Below are positions 23,861-32,051 of a stretch of DNA of 64,000 nt, piece by piece. The position numbers and the translations under genes are program-made. Under the pieces are notes generated by a model. It was not told the DNA's origin and did no database searches. It worked only from the letters and a program-made list of their open reading frames with translations. Positions within the stretch are counted from its first letter, which is position 1; each line of letters opens with the position of its first letter. The stretch comes from Actinoplanes cyaneus (GTDB taxonomy: Bacteria; Actinomycetota; Actinomycetes; Mycobacteriales; Micromonosporaceae): positions 1-64,000 of the forward strand of contig NZ_BOMH01000031.1 in the NCBI RefSeq assembly GCF_016862095.1, given 5' to 3'.

Positions 23861-25972
23861 TCACCAGCTCCACTTCGTGACCGCGGCGCCGTCGCACGCC
23901 GCGAGCCGGAGCTGGGCCTTGATGGCGGTCGATGCCGGGGCCAGGCACAACGTCGGCGCGAAGGTCGGCTTGATCGTGCCGTCCCGGTTGAACGTCCACC
24001 GCTGCGGATCGCTGCCGTTGCAGCCGTAGGTCCAGATCCGCTGCCCCGCGACGTAGTTCCCGAACGGCACATCGAGGCAGTTCCCCATGACCCGGATGCT
24101 CCGGTCGTCGAGCAGCCAGGTCAGCGCCTGGGCGTTGCCGCCGTTGCAGTCGTAGGTCCACAGGTAGGTCTGGGTCGTGATCGACGAGAACGGCACGTCG
24201 ACGCACCGCCCGGTGCTGTTCTTCACCGCGTTCATCAGCGGGCGGATGTTCTTGCCGACGAGAACCATCTTGGCGACCGACGGAACGCCGTCGGCGCCGA
24301 CGATGAACAGCATGTAGTAGCCGGGCGGCGCCACGCCCCCGGTCTGCGGGCCAGTGACCGTCAGCGTCGTGCCGGACTTCGAGAACCGCAGCGGGATGTA
24401 GCGCTGTCCCTGATCCTGGCTGTGCGTCACGTCACTGAGCCCGACCAGCGCGACCTTCGCCACGCTCGCCGCCTGGTCGGAGGTGACGGTGAACGGCGTG
24501 TTGATGCCGACCGAGGCCGGCGCAGCGGAGATCACCGGACGGGTGGCGAGCTCTCCGCTGCCGTCCTTCTTGTAGAGGTACGGCGGCGTGAAGTACTCGA
24601 TGTTCTTCTCCAGGTAGCCCTGCGTGACACAGCCACCGCAGATGCCACCACCGCCGGTCATGACCCGCCCGTCCGGCAGCAGCACGGCCGTCGAGTGGTA
24701 CTGCCGGATCCGGCTCGCACTGGCCAGCGTCGTCCACCCGCCGGTCACCGGATCCCAGACCTCGGCGGCCGTGACAGCGTGCTCCAGGTCGAACCCGCCG
24801 CCGTTGGCCTCCGTGCTCATCCCGCCGGTGACCAGCACCTTGCCGTCGGCGAGCAGGGTGGCGTTGGCCTGCCGCCGGCCCGTCGACATGGACGCCCCCG
24901 CCGTGTAGACGGGCGTGTTCCACGGGTTGGTGTCGATCACGACGGAGGTCTTGGTGGGTACGTTGCTCCGGCCGTCCTCGGTCACGGTGCCGCCCCCCAC
25001 GACGAGCGTCTTGCCGACGTCGTACGTCGCGAAGCTGCCGTAGTCCCGGTTGATCGCGTCCCGCGTGGTGGTCGCGGTGATCACGCCCGTGCCCGAGGTG
25101 TTGATCGTGTACCCGGTCGCCGTCGGGCCGTAGAGCCCGACCTGGGTGTCCGGCCGTGAGCCCAGGAACGGATAGATCCGCGCGCTGTACTTCGTGAACC
25201 CGGTGAGTGACCGGAGCCTGTTGTCCGTTCCGAAGACCTCCGCCGTCGCCGGGCCACCGCCCACGATCACGCCCTCACCCAGGGCGTTCTCCGCGACCGA
25301 CGGGTACCAGCGCCCGGCCGCCATCAACCGGCCGACGCTCCACCGCTCCTCCTGCCACACGAAGACGTACGTGGTGAGCGTGCCCTCCAGCTTGGAGTTG
25401 AGATTCCCGCCGGCCACCAGGATGTTGCCGTTCGACAGGTGCGCGAACCCGGCGCAGAAGATGTTGGTGCCCTGCAGGTCGACCCGCTTGGACGTGTTGT
25501 CGGCCGGATTCCAGAGCATCACCCGGGTGAAGTCGTGCTTCGGGTACGTCTCGGTGGCGTTGTCCCCGACCGAGTCCCAGATCAGCACCTTCCCGTTCGG
25601 CAGGACCGCCTGGAAGACCGGGACCACCGGCGTGTCCACCACCGGGCTCCACGTCCCCGCGACACCCGGATCGGCCGCCACCTTGGCCTTGGGCGGTGCC
25701 AGCCCTGGTCGCCGGCCGGTCGCCTTCTGGATCCGCGCCGCGTTCGCCCCGGTCTGCCGTTCGATCTCCGACATCGGCGTGCCGACCAGGTCGAACTCCA
25801 TGTGCTCACGGGAGTCCTCGTCCAGCCCCTCGCCGTGCTCGTGCTCGTGCACCTGCTGCTCGGCGGCCACCGGCACGCTCCCGGCGGCGATCCCCGGATC
25901 GACCGCCGACGCCCCGAACAGAACCAGAATCGCCAGGACACCACAGGTGATGAATTCGCGTCCCCTACGCAT
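23861..25972 (-). CDS. Secreted copper-radical oxidase (GlxA/galactose-oxidase type) with ricin B lectin domain
   Basis: This 703-residue protein has an N-terminal signal peptide (hydrophobic core ITCGVLAILVLFGASAV), a kelch-propeller galactose-oxidase-like domain (about 100-575) and a C-terminal ricin-type beta-trefoil (about 580-703) with repeated QRW-type blades (DPQRWTFN). The copper/radical ligands fit the family: Cys173 in NIFCAGF for the Cys-Tyr crosslink, Tyr223 in GRWYPS, Tyr425-His426 in RQYHSTAVLLPDG, and His517 in THSQDQGQR. Streptomyces GlxA acts with a cellulose-synthase-like protein in glycan deposition at hyphal tips; here no such synthase lies adjacent, and the added lectin domain suggests action on a bound polysaccharide. 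Start ATG 25972 is preceded by GGGGAGGGG. Confidence 0.88.
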   Translation of the reverse strand: MRRGREFITCGVLAILVLFGASAVDPGIAAGSVPVAAEQQVHEHEHGEGLDEDSREHMEFDLVGTPMSEIERQTGANAARIQKATGRRPGLAPPKAKVAADPGVAGTWSPVVDTPVVPVFQAVLPNGKVLIWDSVGDNATETYPKHDFTRVMLWNPADNTSKRVDLQGTNIFCAGFAHLSNGNILVAGGNLNSKLEGTLTTYVFVWQEERWSVGRLMAAGRWYPSVAENALGEGVIVGGGPATAEVFGTDNRLRSLTGFTKYSARIYPFLGSRPDTQVGLYGPTATGYTINTSGTGVITATTTRDAINRDYGSFATYDVGKTLVVGGGTVTEDGRSNVPTKTSVVIDTNPWNTPVYTAGASMSTGRRQANATLLADGKVLVTGGMSTEANGGGFDLEHAVTAAEVWDPVTGGWTTLASASRIRQYHSTAVLLPDGRVMTGGGGICGGCVTQGYLEKNIEYFTPPYLYKKDGSGELATRPVISAAPASVGINTPFTVTSDQAASVAKVALVGLSDVTHSQDQGQRYIPLRFSKSGTTLTVTGPQTGGVAPPGYYMLFIVGADGVPSVAKMVLVGKNIRPLMNAVKNSTGRCVDVPFSSITTQTYLWTYDCNGGNAQALTWLLDDRSIRVMGNCLDVPFGNYVAGQRIWTYGCNGSDPQRWTFNRDGTIKPTFAPTLCLAPASTAIKAQLRLAACDGAAVTKWSW

Positions 25973-26420
25973 GCCGATGCGCCCCTCCCCCGAAGTCGGC
26001 CACGATCGACCACGGCGGCGCACCAACCCATTCCACACCGGACGGCGAATTCATTTCTCGGCGCAGGCCGGCATCAATCACATGGGTTCCGCGCGATGAC
26101 CTCCAACGCCGCTGATCTCCCGCGTCCAGTCCGGTCACCTTAACGCGCGCTTAGGCGATCTTCAATGTTTACCAGCTGTTAATCTGCACCCCGAACACCC
26201 AGCCGAGCCTCTGAGCAGGCAGGACGGGTGAACAAAACCCGACTCACCGTCCACTCTCGCCATTTGAAGATCAATTCCTGACGTACGGCGATGAAGGTTT
26301 TGGGGTCAATAACGACCCGTCCGCCAGTTTCGTTCCCGGAAACGGCAATGGCCAGAACCGCAATCGCGCGGTTCAGGCCATTGTCGTCAGATCGGCCGAC
26401 CCCGGGTCAGCCGAAAGGCG
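25973..26420. other. Intergenic region between the oxidase and surface-protein genes
   Basis: No gene is seen in these 448 bp. The part near 26140-26340 is less GC-rich than its neighbours (for example TCTTCAATGTTTACCAGCTG at 26159) and probably contains the oxidase promoter. A hairpin at 26347-26382 ends the upstream surface-protein transcript. Confidence 0.6.
26347..26382 (-). terminator. Hairpin downstream of the thioester-domain gene
   Basis: AATGGCCAGAACCGC and GCGGTTCAGGCCATT form two 7-bp stem segments separated by one A-A mismatch around a 6-nt loop, about 40 nt beyond the stop at 26421. There is no strong T run, so it may be a Rho-assisted or processing structure. Confidence 0.6.
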
Positions 26421-27623
26421 TCAGCTGATGAAGCGGGTCCGACGGCGACGGACCATCAGCAGCAGGCCGGCGCCGACGACGAGCAGCAGCGCGCCGCCGC
26501 CGATGACCGGGCCGGTCGCCGAACCGGTCAGGGCCAGCGCCCCACCGGACGTCGGCGAGGTGCTCGCCACCGGAACGTCAGCGGACGAACTCTCCGACGC
26601 ACTCTGCGACGGGCTCTGCGACGGGCCGCCGGTGGCCGGCGGGACCGAAGAGGACGAGCTGGCGGCCGGGGCCGACGACGAGGAGCTGGCAGCCGGAGTC
26701 GGCGTGAAGGTGGCCTCGGCACCGGCGGTCACGGTCTTGCCGATGCTGGAGCCCAGGATGATCTTCTGGTGCCGGTCCTTGCCACCGCTGTACAGGAAGA
26801 CCCGGCCGAAGGAGACGGAGTCCTCGGCGGTGAGCTTGACGGCGACCTTGCCGGCCCCCGTCGCGGTCAGCCAGAACTGGCCGCCGTTGCTCGTCGTGGT
26901 GACCGGCTTGCCGGCCGCGTCGACGGCCGAGCCGCCGCTGACGACGACCTTGACGTCGCTCGCCGGGCCGGCAACCGTGAACGGACCGGCCTTGTCGCCG
27001 ACCTTCGCGGTGGCGGCGGCCGGGGTGACGGCCAGCTGGGCGGCCGGCTCGGGCTGGTCGCTCGCGTGCGTCGTCAGGTAGTCGTAGAGACCCTTGATGA
27101 CCGCGTAGTCCTTCTGGCTGCCCAGCCGGGCAGAGGCGTTCCAGTCGCCCAGCGTGATGTTGTCGCTGAAGTGCCAGATGGCCGTCTGGGTGCCGAAGTA
27201 GAGCAGCGCGTTCTGGCGCTTCTGGTCCACCTGGGGCATCTGCACACCGGCCGCCTTGAGCAGCGCGGCGGAGTCACCGTTCGGGTAGCTGTGGGCCAGG
27301 ACCCACTGCACCTTGGCGAGGTTCTTGACCTCGGACTCGCCCCAGGTGCCCTCGGAGTACGGCTTGTTCGTGCCGAGTGGAGTGTGGAAGTCGATGCAGA
27401 AGGCCGGCACGGTGCCCTGGCCCTTGATCTCGAACGAGATCCCGGCGGTGTTAACGGTCTTGCCGTCCAGCAGCAGACTGACCGAGCTGTCCCGCGTGGT
27501 CTGCGGGATGCCCGTGGTCGCCTCGTCGGCGGCGGCCGGGGCGGCGGAGCCGATCAGCAGCGCGCCACCGGCGGCAGCAGCCAGCGCGGCATGCGCCCAG
27601 CGTCGTCCTCGTGATCCGAGCAT
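26421..27623 (-). CDS. Thioester-domain surface protein with sortase signal
   Basis: This 400-residue secreted protein has a signal peptide (residues 1-32, cut near APAAADE), a thioester (TQxA) domain, a beta-sandwich region, a Ser/Pro-rich spacer (about 300-355) and a cell-wall sorting signal. Cys76 in AFCIDFHTPL and Gln146 in FGTQTAIW are the expected partners of an internal Cys-Gln thioester, which in related adhesins reacts covalently with amines on a target. The tail LALTG (363-367), a hydrophobic stretch and RRRR form a class-E-like sortase motif. Start ATG 27623 follows AAAGAGGTG. No sortase gene is in the window. Confidence 0.9.
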   Translation of the reverse strand: MLGSRGRRWAHAALAAAAGGALLIGSAAPAAADEATTGIPQTTRDSSVSLLLDGKTVNTAGISFEIKGQGTVPAFCIDFHTPLGTNKPYSEGTWGESEVKNLAKVQWVLAHSYPNGDSAALLKAAGVQMPQVDQKRQNALLYFGTQTAIWHFSDNITLGDWNASARLGSQKDYAVIKGLYDYLTTHASDQPEPAAQLAVTPAAATAKVGDKAGPFTVAGPASDVKVVVSGGSAVDAAGKPVTTTSNGGQFWLTATGAGKVAVKLTAEDSVSFGRVFLYSGGKDRHQKIILGSSIGKTVTAGAEATFTPTPAASSSSSAPAASSSSSVPPATGGPSQSPSQSASESSSADVPVASTSPTSGGALALTGSATGPVIGGGALLLVVGAGLLLMVRRRRTRFIS

Positions 27624-28670
27624 GACGTAGTGCACCTCTTTCAGGTAACGGCCCGCTCCTGGCGGGTGGCAGAGGTCGATCTCCGAGGGGGCCGTTGACG
27701 CCCGCACGCAAAGAAGCCGACTCGGCATTCTGTGCAGACGGGTATCCATTTGTCATCCCGCAAACAGCAATTCCCCGAATCTAAGTCCCCACTTATACGC
27801 AGCGCAATGACATAGTCACCCATAGACCCACGAATGCTAACTGTAAGCAATCCTTAGAATCCGCACAGTAACCCCCAACGCCCCCGCCCCCAACCGGCCG
27901 CCAAACCCCGGCACCAACACACAGGATCGACAGACCACGATCGACACAGCGCTCAGGGAGCCCACGCAATCCACACCCACCGGCCCCTCCCCAGAGACCC
28001 CGGACAACCCTCAACACCACCCACCCGCTGGCACAACACACGAATTCCCGCCAACAGCCGCCCCCACCAACACCTCACCGCCCCGACCGCCCCCGACAGC
28101 CCACCCCACCCGCCCCACCGCAGACCCCAGCACCCCAACGCACATCACCTGAATGACGCGTTTCGCTTCTATCCGTCACGGACCCCCACACGGACATCCC
28201 CCAGACAGTTCCCGCCTCACCCCCACGCAATACACCAACAATCGAGCTTCACCCCCGACGAAAATGCCCCACCAAAGCCCACTCACCACCCCGAGTAACC
28301 ACCCCTGAATTCACCAGATGCCGCCCCCGAAATGCCCCACCCAAATACCACCGAACACCCACCCCTCCCCGTTGACCTCGCCCCCCACAGCAAGAATCAA
28401 CCAGCCAAGGTCCTGATATCGCCCCCCAAAACACCCCACCCACCCATTCCACACCCACCGCCCAATCCCCCCAAAGCCCGCCATCTTCCAAACCACAGCC
28501 AGCGATGGCGCCCACAACAGACACCACCCCACACACCAAAGAAAGAGCCGCCCCAGAACCAGCCCGCCCCAACGATCAACAGCCAGCGGTGTCCACCTGA
28601 ACGCAGTCCGGAGTAACGCGGCGGCCCCGCCCGCCAGCGCATCAATCAGCAAGCAAACCGAAGCACCCAC

Positions 28671-28757
28671 CCCAGCGAGCGAAGCGAAGCACACAGCCCA
28701 GCCCAGCGAGCGAAGCGAAGCACACAGCCCAGCCCAGCGAGCGAAGCGAAGCGCCCG
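28671..28757. repeat. 31-bp tandem repeat, three copies
   Basis: Copies start at 28671, 28702 and 28733, the last partial (25 nt). The unit begins CCCAGCGAGCGAAGCGAAGC and continues ACACAGCCCAG. The first two copies are identical, pointing to recent slippage or strong selection. GCGAGCGAAGCGAAGC inside the unit is itself a 5-bp-type repetition. Confidence 0.9.
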
Positions 28758-28793
28758 CACCAGCCCGCAAGCGCCCACCGTAACGCGGGGTTT

Positions 28794-28812
28794 CAGGGGG
28801 CTCGGCCCCCTG
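28794..28812 (-). terminator. Hairpin downstream of tRNA-fMet copy 2
   Basis: CAGGGGGC pairs with GCCCCCTG around a TCG loop. It follows, on the minus strand, the stronger hairpin at 28828-28864, so the two may act in tandem. Confidence 0.6.
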
Positions 28813-28827
28813 AGCAAAATGCGAAGA

Positions 28828-28864
28828 GGGCCCCCTGTCCGCGCTTTCTGCGGACAGGGGGCCC
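28828..28864 (-). terminator. Strong 15-bp hairpin downstream of tRNA-fMet copy 2
   Basis: GGGCCCCCTGTCCGC pairs perfectly with GCGGACAGGGGGCCC around a 7-nt loop, 12 nt past the tRNA 3' end on the minus strand. It lacks a T run but should stall polymerase or protect the tRNA precursor end. Confidence 0.75.
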
Positions 28865-28875
28865 TCAATCCCTCG

Positions 28876-28949
28876 TAGCGGGGACAGGATTTGAACCTGC
28901 GACCTCTGGGTTATGAGCCCAGCGAGCTACCGAGCTGCTCCACCCCGCG
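28876..28949 (-). tRNA. Initiator tRNA-fMet (CAU), copy 2, CCA not encoded
   Basis: The 74-nt body is identical to the copy at 21564-21637: CGCGGGG acceptor, anticodon CAU, GGG/CCC anticodon stem and C1/T72 mismatch. Here the genome continues CGAG after the discriminator A, so CCA must be added by the nucleotidyltransferase. The 5' flank (CGTCGGTATG) is also shared with copy 1, supporting a duplication. It sits directly beyond the hairpin terminating the UPF0182 gene. Confidence 0.97.
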
Positions 28950-28971
28950 TCGGTATGTGTAAACCCTAGCG

Positions 28972-29012
28972 CACTGCCTCCGGATGCTGCAAAACGGCCT
29001 CCGGAGGCAGTG
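28972..29012 (-). terminator. Terminator of the UPF0182 gene
   Basis: CACTGCCTCCGGA and TCCGGAGGCAGTG form a perfect 13-bp stem around a 15-nt loop, 11 nt beyond the stop at 29023 on the minus strand. Confidence 0.8.
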
Positions 29013-29022
29013 TTCGCGCTGG

Positions 29023-31983
29023 TCAGCCTCCTGCGCTCGGCGAGGGGGCAACGGAGGGCGCCGTGCTGGCGGTGGCGCCCTGGGCCTGCTGGAAGCGGTT
29101 CATGGCCTCGTCGAGCTGCTTGAGCGCCTCGCCGTAGGTCGCGAAGTCGCCGGACTTCTGGGCGTTGCGCACGTTCTCGATGGCCTTGTCCACGTCGGCG
29201 GCCGCCGTGGCCAGGTCACCGGGCAGTCCGGTGGGCGGCGTGGTGGGCTGGGTGGACGGTGGCGTGGTGCCGGGGTTGGTGGTGGTGCCCGGGTTCGTCG
29301 TGGTGCCGGTCTTGCCGAGTTCGGCGAGGGCTTTCAGGCCTTCGGTGAGGTTGTCCTCCAGGACGACCTTGGACCCGTCGCCGTACGACATCAGCACCTT
29401 CTGCAGCAACGGCGGCGCGTTGGCCTGGGTGCTCTTCACGTAGACCGGTTCGACGTACAGGATGTCCTTGTTCAGCGGCAGCGAGATGAGGTTGCCGTAG
29501 AGGACGGTGGCCTGCCCGTTGCGGCTGAGCAGGGTCAGGTCCTGCGAGATCCGCGCGTTGTTGACCATGAGCCGATGGACCTGGATCGGCCCTGGCACGA
29601 CTGTCTGGTCGGGCAGTTCGAGGACTTCCAACTTCGGATTGCCCTTGTCGTACGACGCGGAGATCAGGGCGGACATGTTCTCCCGGTTGGCCGGCGTCAC
29701 GCCCGAGGTGAGCTGGAACGAGGTGTCGGTCTGCGTCGGCAGTTTCACGTTCAGGTAGAACGGCGGCTGCTTGACGCCGCTCTGCGGAGCGTCCGGAGCG
29801 TTCGGCACCTGCCAGAAGTCGTCCCCGTTGAAGAACGTCTGCGCGTTGGTGACGTGGAACTTGGTGAGCAGGTTGCGCTGCACCTTGAACATGTCGGCCG
29901 GGTAGCGGAAGTGCTCCGTCAGCTCGGCGGGGATCTTCGACTTGGGCTGGATCAGGTTGCCGCCGAAGGCCTTGTTCCACGCCTTGAGGACCGGGTCCTG
30001 GTCGTCGAACTGGTAGAGCGTGACAGTGCCGTCGTACGCGTCGACGGTCGCCTTGACCGAATTGCGCATGTAGTTGACGTCGTCCCGGGCCAGCGGGAAC
30101 GACCCGGTGCCGGTGAGCTCGTCACGGGTCTCGGTGGCCAGGTTGATCTTCTGCGAGTAGGGGTACGTCTGAGCGGTCGTGTACCCGTCGAGGATCCAGA
30201 CGATCTTCCCGCCCACGACTGCCGGGTACGGGTCGCCGTCGATGGTGAGGAACGGCGCGACCTTCTGGACCCGCTCGCGCGGCTCACGGATGTACATCAG
30301 CCGCGAGTCGGAGTTCACCGCGTCGGAGAGCAGAAAGTTGCTCTCGGTGTTCTTGACCGCGAACACCAGCCGGCGGAAGAACGAGCCGATCTCGACGCCG
30401 CCCTTGCCGTCGTAGGTGTAGTTCACCGAGGCGTCGGCGTTCTGCTCCTGCGGGCGGTCGAACTCGACGGGGTTCTTGTTCTTGTCGGACTGGCCGACGA
30501 TCGCGTACTCCGTGGACTGCTCGCCGTAGTAGATCCGCGGCTGGTCGGTCTTGATCTGGTCGCTCGCCGCGGAACAACTGCCGGCCGTGGTGCTCTTACC
30601 GAGGAAGCCGGAGACGAAGTACGGCAGGCCGGTGCCGCCGCACACCTCGTTCGCCGGGGCGGCCACCAGGCCGTACCCGTGGGTGTAGACGGTGTGGCGG
30701 TTCAGCCAGTTCCGCTGCTGCGCGGAGAGCTTGTCGTCGTTGATCTCCCGGGCGCCGACCACGTAGTCCTGGGTCTTGCCGTTGACCGTGTAGCGGTCGA
30801 CGTCCAGCTTCTCGCCGAAGTCGTAGAAGCCGCGGGACTGCTGCGACTGGGTGAACGCCTGCGAGACGAGCTGCGGGTCGATCAGCCGCACGTTCTGCGC
30901 GCTGGTGTCGGCGGGCAGGTCGGCCGGTGGATTGCCACTGGTCGGCGTGTACTCGTTGACCTTGGTGCCGGCCAGCCCGAAAGCGTCCCGGGTGGCCGCG
31001 ATGGACTTCTCGATGTATGGCCGTTCCTTGTCGAACAGGCTCGGCTTGACCTGGAAGTTCTGCACCGCCAGCGGGTAGATGCCGCCGATCGCCACGGCCG
31101 AGATGGCCAGCAGCGCCAGCGAGACGCCCGGCCACACCAGGTTCCGCATCACCGCGTTGGAGAAGACGATGATCGCGACGGCGACGACGATCGAGATGTA
31201 GGCCAGGATCTCCTTGGCCGGCAACAGCGCGTTGACGTCGGTGTACCCGGCGCCGTACAGCCCCGGGGAGACGTGCTGCTCGAGCAGCAGCGCCCGCCTG
31301 TCCAGCACGTACGCCACGGCCTTGAGCAGCACGAAGACCGCGACCAGCGTGGTCAGGTGAGCCCGCGCGGCGGTGGTCATCCGGTCGCCGACGCCCTGCA
31401 GGCGCACGCCGCCGAAGATGTAGTGCACGGCGAGCGCGCCGAGCACCGACAGCACCACAGCGGTGAAGGCGACGCCGAGCAGGTATCGAAGGAGCGGGAA
31501 GTCGAAGACGTAGAACCCGATGTCCACGTTGAACTGCGGGTCGGTCTGACCGAAGTCACCACCGTTGCGGAAGAGCATCCAGTCGCTCCACCGGCTCTGC
31601 GCGGAGAGGCCCGCGAAGAAGCCGATGATGATGCTGACCGCGGTGATCCAGGTGCCCAGCCGGGGCGCGAGGACCATCCGGTAGCGCTCCAGCGTGGCCT
31701 GTTCCTGCGAGTGCGGCCGCAGCAGCGGGCGCAGGCGGTAGGCCAGGTACAGGTTGGCGCCCACGATCAGGGCCATCGCCGCGCCGACCGCCAGGAACAG
31801 CAGCAGCTTGGTGACCAGCACCCCGGAGAAGACCTGGGTGAACTGGACCTCGGAGAACCACAGATAGTCCGTGTACGCGTCGATGCCCCAACCGAGCAGC
31901 GTGAAAAGTATGAAGACCCCGACCAGGACGCCGACGGTGACGCGACCGCGCCGGCTCATCCTCGGTAAGGGACTGTTACGCAT
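29023..31983 (-). CDS. UPF0182-family membrane protein
   Basis: This 986-residue protein has about seven transmembrane segments in the first 330 residues (for example VGVLVGVFILFTLLGWGI and LLLFLAVGAAMALIVGANLY), a large extracytoplasmic domain and a Pro/Thr-rich stretch (NPGTTTNPGTTPPSTQPT) before a final helix. It is a conserved actinobacterial family of unknown function, with M. tuberculosis Rv3193c as the recalled counterpart. ATG 31983 is used; GTG 32001 is possible. It is followed on the minus strand by a terminator and the initiator tRNA. Its divisional or envelope role is only inferred from topology and from the PDZ-Lon neighbour upstream. Confidence 0.9.
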   Translation of the reverse strand: MRNSPLPRMSRRGRVTVGVLVGVFILFTLLGWGIDAYTDYLWFSEVQFTQVFSGVLVTKLLLFLAVGAAMALIVGANLYLAYRLRPLLRPHSQEQATLERYRMVLAPRLGTWITAVSIIIGFFAGLSAQSRWSDWMLFRNGGDFGQTDPQFNVDIGFYVFDFPLLRYLLGVAFTAVVLSVLGALAVHYIFGGVRLQGVGDRMTTAARAHLTTLVAVFVLLKAVAYVLDRRALLLEQHVSPGLYGAGYTDVNALLPAKEILAYISIVVAVAIIVFSNAVMRNLVWPGVSLALLAISAVAIGGIYPLAVQNFQVKPSLFDKERPYIEKSIAATRDAFGLAGTKVNEYTPTSGNPPADLPADTSAQNVRLIDPQLVSQAFTQSQQSRGFYDFGEKLDVDRYTVNGKTQDYVVGAREINDDKLSAQQRNWLNRHTVYTHGYGLVAAPANEVCGGTGLPYFVSGFLGKSTTAGSCSAASDQIKTDQPRIYYGEQSTEYAIVGQSDKNKNPVEFDRPQEQNADASVNYTYDGKGGVEIGSFFRRLVFAVKNTESNFLLSDAVNSDSRLMYIREPRERVQKVAPFLTIDGDPYPAVVGGKIVWILDGYTTAQTYPYSQKINLATETRDELTGTGSFPLARDDVNYMRNSVKATVDAYDGTVTLYQFDDQDPVLKAWNKAFGGNLIQPKSKIPAELTEHFRYPADMFKVQRNLLTKFHVTNAQTFFNGDDFWQVPNAPDAPQSGVKQPPFYLNVKLPTQTDTSFQLTSGVTPANRENMSALISASYDKGNPKLEVLELPDQTVVPGPIQVHRLMVNNARISQDLTLLSRNGQATVLYGNLISLPLNKDILYVEPVYVKSTQANAPPLLQKVLMSYGDGSKVVLEDNLTEGLKALAELGKTGTTTNPGTTTNPGTTPPSTQPTTPPTGLPGDLATAAADVDKAIENVRNAQKSGDFATYGEALKQLDEAMNRFQQAQGATASTAPSVAPSPSAGG

Positions 31984-32051
31984 TACCAACGTGGGCTCCA
32001 CACTTCGTCGGGCCGGTGACTCACCTTACGATCTCCGGTCACTGCCAGTGG

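Larger units (their letters stand above)
27624..28875. other. Non-coding C/A-rich region
   Basis: About 1.25 kb between the surface-protein gene and the second initiator tRNA holds no convincing gene. After a moderately AT-rich leader (to about 27860), the plus strand becomes almost all C and A, with very few G or T, up to about 28600; this strand asymmetry is unlike the rest of the window. Open frames on the minus strand here encode Trp/Gly-rich low-complexity peptides and are artefacts of composition. A 31-bp tandem repeat (28671-28757) and two hairpins end the stretch. Confidence 0.7.

Noticed and set aside
28671..28757. CRISPR array
   Set aside because: The 31-bp units are directly adjacent with no spacers, and no cas genes are near.
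28311..28868. Minus-strand frames in the C/A-rich region
   Set aside because: They encode Trp/Gly-rich low-complexity peptides produced by the skewed composition.
21561..28949. Integrated mobile element using the tRNA as attachment site
   Set aside because: No integrase, excisionase or transfer gene lies between the two tRNA genes, so I only report the duplication.
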